NCBI GenBank assembly: GCA_964428335.1
Contig: CAYRXW010000005.1
Span: forward strand, 62,001 to 126,000
Direction: 5' to 3'
Length of the DNA: 64,000 nucleotides
DNA from: GW2011-AR15 sp964428335
Lineage (GTDB): Archaea; Nanobdellota; Nanobdellia; Woesearchaeales; GW2011-AR15
Within the stretch, counting starts at the first letter, position 1. The number at the start of each line of letters is the position of its first letter. Of this stretch, positions 59,924 to 64,000 are shown piece by piece. The translations under genes and the position numbers were made by a program. The notes under the pieces are model-generated. The model did no database searches and was not told the DNA's origin. It was given only the letters and a program-made list of their open reading frames with translations.

Positions 59924-61101
59924 TTTTCATAGAATTCTTTTATTGTTTTTACGATATATTCTGCGTCTTCTTTTTTTACCCACCAGCAGCTTGGAATAGA
60001 GACATATTTTGATGTGAAATAATCAAGCCCTGGCCTAGGGATATCATCCTTGAACTCCTTAAAACAGCTGTAGACATCGTTCCTTGTGTGGACTATTGAA
60101 TTATCAATGCCTTTCTTTTTTAGGTATTCAACAAATTCTTCCCTTCTGTCTGCAAGCAGTGTGTAAAGCCAATATGATGACCTGGCACCCTGTTCCTGCC
60201 TTAGGACTTTTATCCCTTTTATTTTTGATAATTCTTTATTGTAGAACTCTCCGTTTCTCCTGCATATCTTGATGATTTTTTCTGTGCTCTTCAGATGCTC
60301 AAGCCCTATTGTTGCATCTATGTCATTCATATTGAATTTGTATCCCCATTCCTTGATGTCATAATACCATCTTAATTCCTCTTTTATCGCTGTTCTATCA
60401 AGGCCAAACCATCTTAATGCTCTTCCTCTCTTATGGTCTTCCTCGCTTTTACAGACAAGAGCTCCGCCGTCACCTGTAGTCAAGTGTTTTATTGCCTGGA
60501 ATGAATACATCACAAAATCAGAATGGTTTCCTACTTTCTTCCCTTTATATTCTGAGCCAAATGCATGAGCTGCGTCTTCTATGACTTTCAAATTATGATT
60601 TTTTGCAATCTCATTAATCCTATCTATGTTTCCAGGGTTTCCTGCCCAGTGCACGTATAAAATAGCTTTTGTCTTTTTTGTTATCAACCTTTCAATTGAA
60701 TCTGGGTCTATGTTTCCTGTGTCTGCCAAAACATCTGACCACCTTATCCTTCCGCCCCTTGACATCACTGGCATGTTTGTTGCTACACAAGTCAATGGTG
60801 AAGATATCACTTCATCGCCTTCATTCACGCCAGCAAGCCTTAATGCAAGCTCTAATGCGTGAGTTCCTGCATCGATAGTAAGTATGTTTTTCACTCCTAA
60901 GAATTCTTTTAGCTTTTCTTCGAATGCTGCTACTTTAGGGCCCTGTGCAATGTATCCGGACATCAAGGTATCTCTTAATGGCTTCATGACTGATTTTGGC
61001 ATGAATACCTTGAACAATGGGATTTTTCTTGCGCCTATTTCTACGTTTACTGAGTTTACAGGCTGGTTCACGAATTCAGAGGTCATCTTTTCCTGTGTCA
61101 T
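59920..61101 (-). CDS. DegT/DnrJ/EryC1 aminotransferase (nucleotide-sugar)
   Basis: A 393-residue PLP enzyme that aminates a 4-keto nucleotide sugar. DAGTHALELALRLAG binds the phosphate, VIEDAAHAFGSEY holds D176, and SFQAIKHLTTGDGG holds the PLP lysine K205. Its start overlaps the pseB-like stop by 4 nt (ATGA) and its stop overlaps the formyltransferase start by 4 nt, so the pathway order dehydratase, aminotransferase, formyltransferase matches gene order. Confidence 0.92.
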   Translation of the reverse strand: MTQEKMTSEFVNQPVNSVNVEIGARKIPLFKVFMPKSVMKPLRDTLMSGYIAQGPKVAAFEEKLKEFLGVKNILTIDAGTHALELALRLAGVNEGDEVISSPLTCVATNMPVMSRGGRIRWSDVLADTGNIDPDSIERLITKKTKAILYVHWAGNPGNIDRINEIAKNHNLKVIEDAAHAFGSEYKGKKVGNHSDFVMYSFQAIKHLTTGDGGALVCKSEEDHKRGRALRWFGLDRTAIKEELRWYYDIKEWGYKFNMNDIDATIGLEHLKSTEKIIKICRRNGEFYNKELSKIKGIKVLRQEQGARSSYWLYTLLADRREEFVEYLKKKGIDNSIVHTRNDVYSCFKEFKDDIPRPGLDYFTSKYVSIPSCWWVKKEDAEYIVKTIKEFYEK

Positions 61102-62138
61102 GAATAAAGCCTCGCATAGTATTCCTCTCCTGCTGCAATATCTGCTTTCTTCAGGAGTTCTTTTATCTCTTCAATGCCTGTTATTTCTGATTTTGAAGAA
61201 TATTCTATCACTTTTGATATTTTTGGCTGCTCTGCCCTTAAATAATCCTTTGACTGGCTTAAATTTCTTGTCTTGTCTTTTTCTATGATGAAATATTCAC
61301 CTTTATCTATGCATCTTCTTCCTTCTTCTTCTGAAATAAGGATTTCATGTATTTTTTCTCCGGGGTAAATTCCTATTACCTCATATGTGAAGTTTTTATC
61401 ATTTCCGTGCTTTTCAATATATAGAAGCCTTGCCAAATCAACTATTTTTATTGAGGGGGCTTTTTTTACAAAGATTTCCCCTCCTTCCATATGTTCTGTT
61501 GCAAAAAATACCAAATCTATTGCATCATCTAAAGTAAGCAAGAATCTTGTCATATCCTCATGTGTAACTGTTAATTTCTTGTTGTTTTTAATCAGGTTCC
61601 TGAAGAAAGGTATCACTGAACCTCGGGAATTCATTACATTCCCATATCTTACGCATGCAAACAGAGTATTCTGGTTTTTTGGGGAATAGTTTGCTGAAAT
61701 CATTAATTTTTCCTGCAAGGCTTTTGTCATTCCCATGACATTTACTGGCTGAACTGCCTTATCTGTTCCTACAGCAACAACTTTTTTCACATTGTTTTTT
61801 ATTGCTGCATCAATAAGATTTTTTGCTCCTAAAATATTTGTTTTTATTGCTTCTTCAGGGCATTCCTCGCAGCTAGGGACTTGTTTTAATGCTGCTGCAT
61901 GATAGACTATATCAACGCCATGCATTGCCTCATCAAGCCTATGCTTGTCCCTAACATCTCCTACAAAAAACCTGAGGTTAGAAAAATCAGAATATGCAAG
62001 CTTCATGTCATACTGCTTTTTTTCATCCCTTGAATATATTCTTATTTCCTTTGGATTGTGCTCCTTTAGCCTTTTTAGAATCCTATTTCCAAATGATCCT
62101 GTTCCGCCTGTTATAAGGATAGTCTTTCCATTAAGCAT
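61098..62138 (-). CDS. UDP-GlcNAc 4,6-dehydratase-like (PseB/FlaA1 type)
   Basis: Removes water from UDP-GlcNAc to give a 4-keto-6-deoxy sugar. The 346-residue protein has LITGGTGSFGNRILKRL, YHAAALKQVPSCEECPEEAI, the catalytic TDKAVQPVNVMGMTK and RYGNVMNSRGSVIPFF. The M-x-x-x-K triad (instead of Y-x-x-x-K) is typical of the FlaA1/PseB group. UDP-GlcNAc could come from the GlmM-U-S operon in this window. It is first in a four-gene operon. Confidence 0.92.
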   Translation of the reverse strand: MLNGKTILITGGTGSFGNRILKRLKEHNPKEIRIYSRDEKKQYDMKLAYSDFSNLRFFVGDVRDKHRLDEAMHGVDIVYHAAALKQVPSCEECPEEAIKTNILGAKNLIDAAIKNNVKKVVAVGTDKAVQPVNVMGMTKALQEKLMISANYSPKNQNTLFACVRYGNVMNSRGSVIPFFRNLIKNNKKLTVTHEDMTRFLLTLDDAIDLVFFATEHMEGGEIFVKKAPSIKIVDLARLLYIEKHGNDKNFTYEVIGIYPGEKIHEILISEEEGRRCIDKGEYFIIEKDKTRNLSQSKDYLRAEQPKISKVIEYSSKSEITGIEEIKELLKKADIAAGEEYYARLYS

Positions 62139-62202
62139 AATAAATGGGTTTGAATAGAAAAGCGTATATAAAGATTATGATAGTGAAATCAAGAGTACAG
62201 AG

Positions 62203-62649
62203 TTATTCATCTGCTATTATGACTTCATCCATAGGAACATCCCATGGTTTTGGGGATAAATTAGTTATCTGGGATTTGAAGCATAGGCCTATTTTTTTTT
62301 CTTTTACATTTTTTAAGAACCTGTCAAAATAACCAAAGCCATGGCCTTTCCTATTTCCTGATAAATCAAAATTTACTCCTGGGATTATGAAAATTTCAAT
62401 TTTTTCCTTTGGAAATTTTTCATTTTTTATTGGCTCAAGTATTTCGAATTTTCCTTTTTTTAAGTCACTAAAAGAGCTAAGTTTTATAGGGATTATTTCG
62501 TTTTTAGCTATTTTTGGAACAATAACTGTTTTTTCTTTTAGAAGTGTTTTTATGATTTCATGCGTATTTGGCTCATTTGGTTTTGAGACATAGATGAATA
62601 TAACACTATGATTTTTACATTCATTTAGTATTTTTTTTATGTAATCCAT
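62203..62649 (-). CDS. 5-formyltetrahydrofolate cyclo-ligase
   Basis: Converts 5-formyl-THF to 5,10-methenyl-THF using ATP. The 148-residue protein has VSKPNEPNTHEIIKTLL, VPKIAKNEI and the signature IIPGVNFDLSGNRKGHGFGY followed by FDRFL. It is shorter than usual (about 180-200) because the N-terminal basic helix is missing. It is divergent from folD with a 56-nt gap between starts, and both genes serve the same folate pool. Confidence 0.85.
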   Translation of the reverse strand: MDYIKKILNECKNHSVIFIYVSKPNEPNTHEIIKTLLKEKTVIVPKIAKNEIIPIKLSSFSDLKKGKFEILEPIKNEKFPKEKIEIFIIPGVNFDLSGNRKGHGFGYFDRFLKNVKEKKIGLCFKSQITNLSPKPWDVPMDEVIIADE

Positions 62650-62672
62650 TTAGTTTAGTTATATTTCAGAAT

Positions 62673-62682
62673 GTTTATATAT
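62673..62682 (+). promoter_or_regulatory. TATA box of folD
   Basis: GTTTATATAT lies about 25-33 nt before the folD ATG at 62706, a leaderless spacing. Confidence 0.55.
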
Positions 62683-62705
62683 GTTTTTCATCTGCTTTTA
62701 TAATT

Positions 62706-63515
62706 ATGATACTTGATGGTAAAAAAGTAAGTGAAGAAATAGGCAAAAGAATCAGAATAAAAGGAAATATCAAACTTTCTGTAATACTTGTTGGAAATAA
62801 CGAATCATCAAGGATTTATGTAAATATGAAAAAGAAAAAATGTGAAGAATTTGGGATTTCCTGTGAGATACATGAATTTTCAGATAGTTCTGCTGAAAAA
62901 GATATAATAAGTAAAATTGAGAGCCTTAATAAGGATAAAACAGTAAATGGCATTTTAGTTCAGCTACCTTTGCCTATGCATTTTGATACTAGAAAAATAC
63001 TGGATAGAGTAAATGAGAATAAGGACGTTGATGGTCTTAGCTCAATAAATATGACAAAGATAATTTTAGGGGAAAAAGGAATTGAACCTTGCACACCTAA
63101 AGGGATTTTTTCACTTCTTGAATATTATGACATTGATTTAAATGGAAAGGATGTCTGTGTCATTGGGTTTAGTAATACTGTAGGAAAGCCACTTGCAACC
63201 ATGTGCATAAATAAGGGAGCTACTGTAACTGTTTGCCATATCAAAACAAAAGATTTGAAAAATCACACTTTAAAAGCAGATATAATCATGACTGCTACAG
63301 GTGTTCCGAAATTAATTAAGGAAGATATGGTTAAACATGGAGCAGTTTTAGTTGATATTGGAATTTCAAAAGTTAATGGGAAAGTTATTGGCGATGCTGA
63401 TTTTGATAATTTAAAAAATAAATGCTCTTTTATTACGCCTGTCCCTGGGGGAGTTGGGCCAATGACGATTATTTCTTTGATTGAGAACTTGGCTAATCTA
63501 GAAAAAGCTGGTTAG
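62706..63515 (+). CDS. folD: Bifunctional methylene-THF dehydrogenase/methenyl-THF cyclohydrolase
   Basis: Interconverts methylene-, methenyl- and 10-formyl-THF. The 269-residue protein shows the catalytic Tyr-Lys in SRIYVNMKKK, QLPLP, KDVDGL, EPCTPKGI, the NADP loop VIGFSNTVGKPLA and the closing TPVPGGVGPMTI. 10-Formyl-THF is the donor needed by the neighbouring sugar formyltransferases. The 3' end overlaps by 18 nt the convergent broken glycosyltransferase gene. Confidence 0.95.
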   Translation: MILDGKKVSEEIGKRIRIKGNIKLSVILVGNNESSRIYVNMKKKKCEEFGISCEIHEFSDSSAEKDIISKIESLNKDKTVNGILVQLPLPMHFDTRKILDRVNENKDVDGLSSINMTKIILGEKGIEPCTPKGIFSLLEYYDIDLNGKDVCVIGFSNTVGKPLATMCINKGATVTVCHIKTKDLKNHTLKADIIMTATGVPKLIKEDMVKHGAVLVDIGISKVNGKVIGDADFDNLKNKCSFITPVPGGVGPMTIISLIENLANLEKAG

Positions 63516-64000
63516 TTCTTTCATCCTGTGATATACAGTATGTTCTTTTATTACTCTTTTATAGCCTGCAAGTGAAATTTTATTCCTTTCAGCTTCGTTT
63601 TCCAAATAATATTTGCTTTTTTCAATTAATTATTCATTATCCTTGTATGTTGCTATCTCGTTTTTCCGGAATAGGTTAGGTATTTCCTTATAATAATCTG
63701 TAAGCATGAAAGATTTTGTTGAGGGGATATCAAATGTCCTTATGTTTACAGATTCCCTTGAATGGGTGAAATGGACATTTAAGTTTATTTTAGTTTCATT
63801 AAATATTTTACATATCTTTTTTGTATGGTTTATGTTCTTTGTTCCATTTAATGTCTCTTTTTTTACATTTTCATTTAAGATTTCTGATTTCTCCCAGCCA
63901 TATCCCCAAATTTTTAGGTTTTCTGCTTTTAAATTTGCCAAGACATCTTCCCTGTTTTTGTGATATGTTCCAATGAATGATAAATCCTGTTGATATACCC
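63498..64000 (-). pseudogene. CgeB-like glycosyltransferase with in-frame stop (5' end outside window)
   Basis: The C-terminal region of a CgeB-like (Glyco_trans_1_2) glycosyltransferase: DLSFIGTYHKNREDVLANLK, IWGYGWEK, KINLNVHFTHSRESVNIRTF, LTDYYKEIPNLF and IATYKDNE, then TAA at 63630-63632. The same frame continues without shift as LIEKSKYYLENEAERNKISL, AGYKRVIKEH and so on to TAG at 63498-63500. In this family the position after N-E is usually Glu, so one base change (GAA to TAA) explains the stop. Loss of about 44 C-terminal residues may or may not inactivate the enzyme. Sequencing error is also possible. Confidence 0.75.

Overview
The window looks like a piece of an AT-rich archaeal chromosome, most likely from a DPANN lineage (Woesearchaeota/Pacearchaeota-like). 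That placement is inference. What supports it is a set of archaeal-type genes: RIO1 kinase, Fap7/AK6, an MCT-1-like PUA protein, DUF371, an NFACT protein, HerA and NurA, archaeal GlmM/GlmU, and Alg5/DPM1-like glycosyltransferases. Many starts lie 25-30 nt after a TATA box, as expected for leaderless archaeal mRNAs, and others carry GGTG-type ribosome sites. I saw no rRNA, tRNA or CRISPR array.

Layout. 1-8.2 kb: translation and housekeeping genes (PUA, DUF371, RIO1, PRC-barrel, Fap7, Maf), an SGNH hydrolase, an AEC carrier and a three-gene operon (winged-helix regulator with an EF-hand, PIG-L deacetylase, S2P-like membrane protein) behind a perfect palindromic operator. 8.3-12.5 kb: glmM-glmU-glmS, the UDP-GlcNAc pathway. 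12.5-18.6 kb: CDF transporter, two dolichyl-phosphate glycosyltransferases, an NFACT N-terminal protein, a RelA/SpoT-like protein, a CxxC-x17-CxxC protein and an aldo/keto reductase. 18.6-30.2 kb: an accessory/defence region with an orphan gene, a PD-(D/E)XK nuclease, a DUF3800 protein and a type I restriction locus ordered hsdM-hsdS-prrC-hsdR. It is bordered by two copies of a 26-bp element next to short broken ORFs. 30.2-44.9 kb: mixed genes, including a Zot-like ATPase, RadC, a protein made of six tandem OmpR-type winged-helix repeats, NurA, and a four-gene operon (MurL-like PP-loop enzyme, GNAT, two Ddl-like ATP-grasp ligases). 45-48 kb: HerA with an asparagine-synthase-like protein.

48-64 kb is a surface-glycan cluster. 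It holds a GT4 glycosyltransferase, an SGNH/DUF5989/SxtJ-like/carbamoyltransferase cassette, UDP-glucuronate decarboxylase, an activated-heptose pathway packed into three genes by two fusions, and a PseB-aminotransferase-formyltransferase operon for formamido sugars. Beside the latter lie two folate genes (FTHF cyclo-ligase and FolD) that could supply its formyl donor. The window ends in a CgeB-like glycosyltransferase gene interrupted by one in-frame stop.

The most notable items are the PrrC anticodon nuclease embedded in an archaeal type I restriction operon with its catalytic triad intact, the six-fold winged-helix protein, the MurL/GNAT/ATP-grasp operon and the condensed heptose pathway. 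All family calls come from reading motifs; no database search was run.
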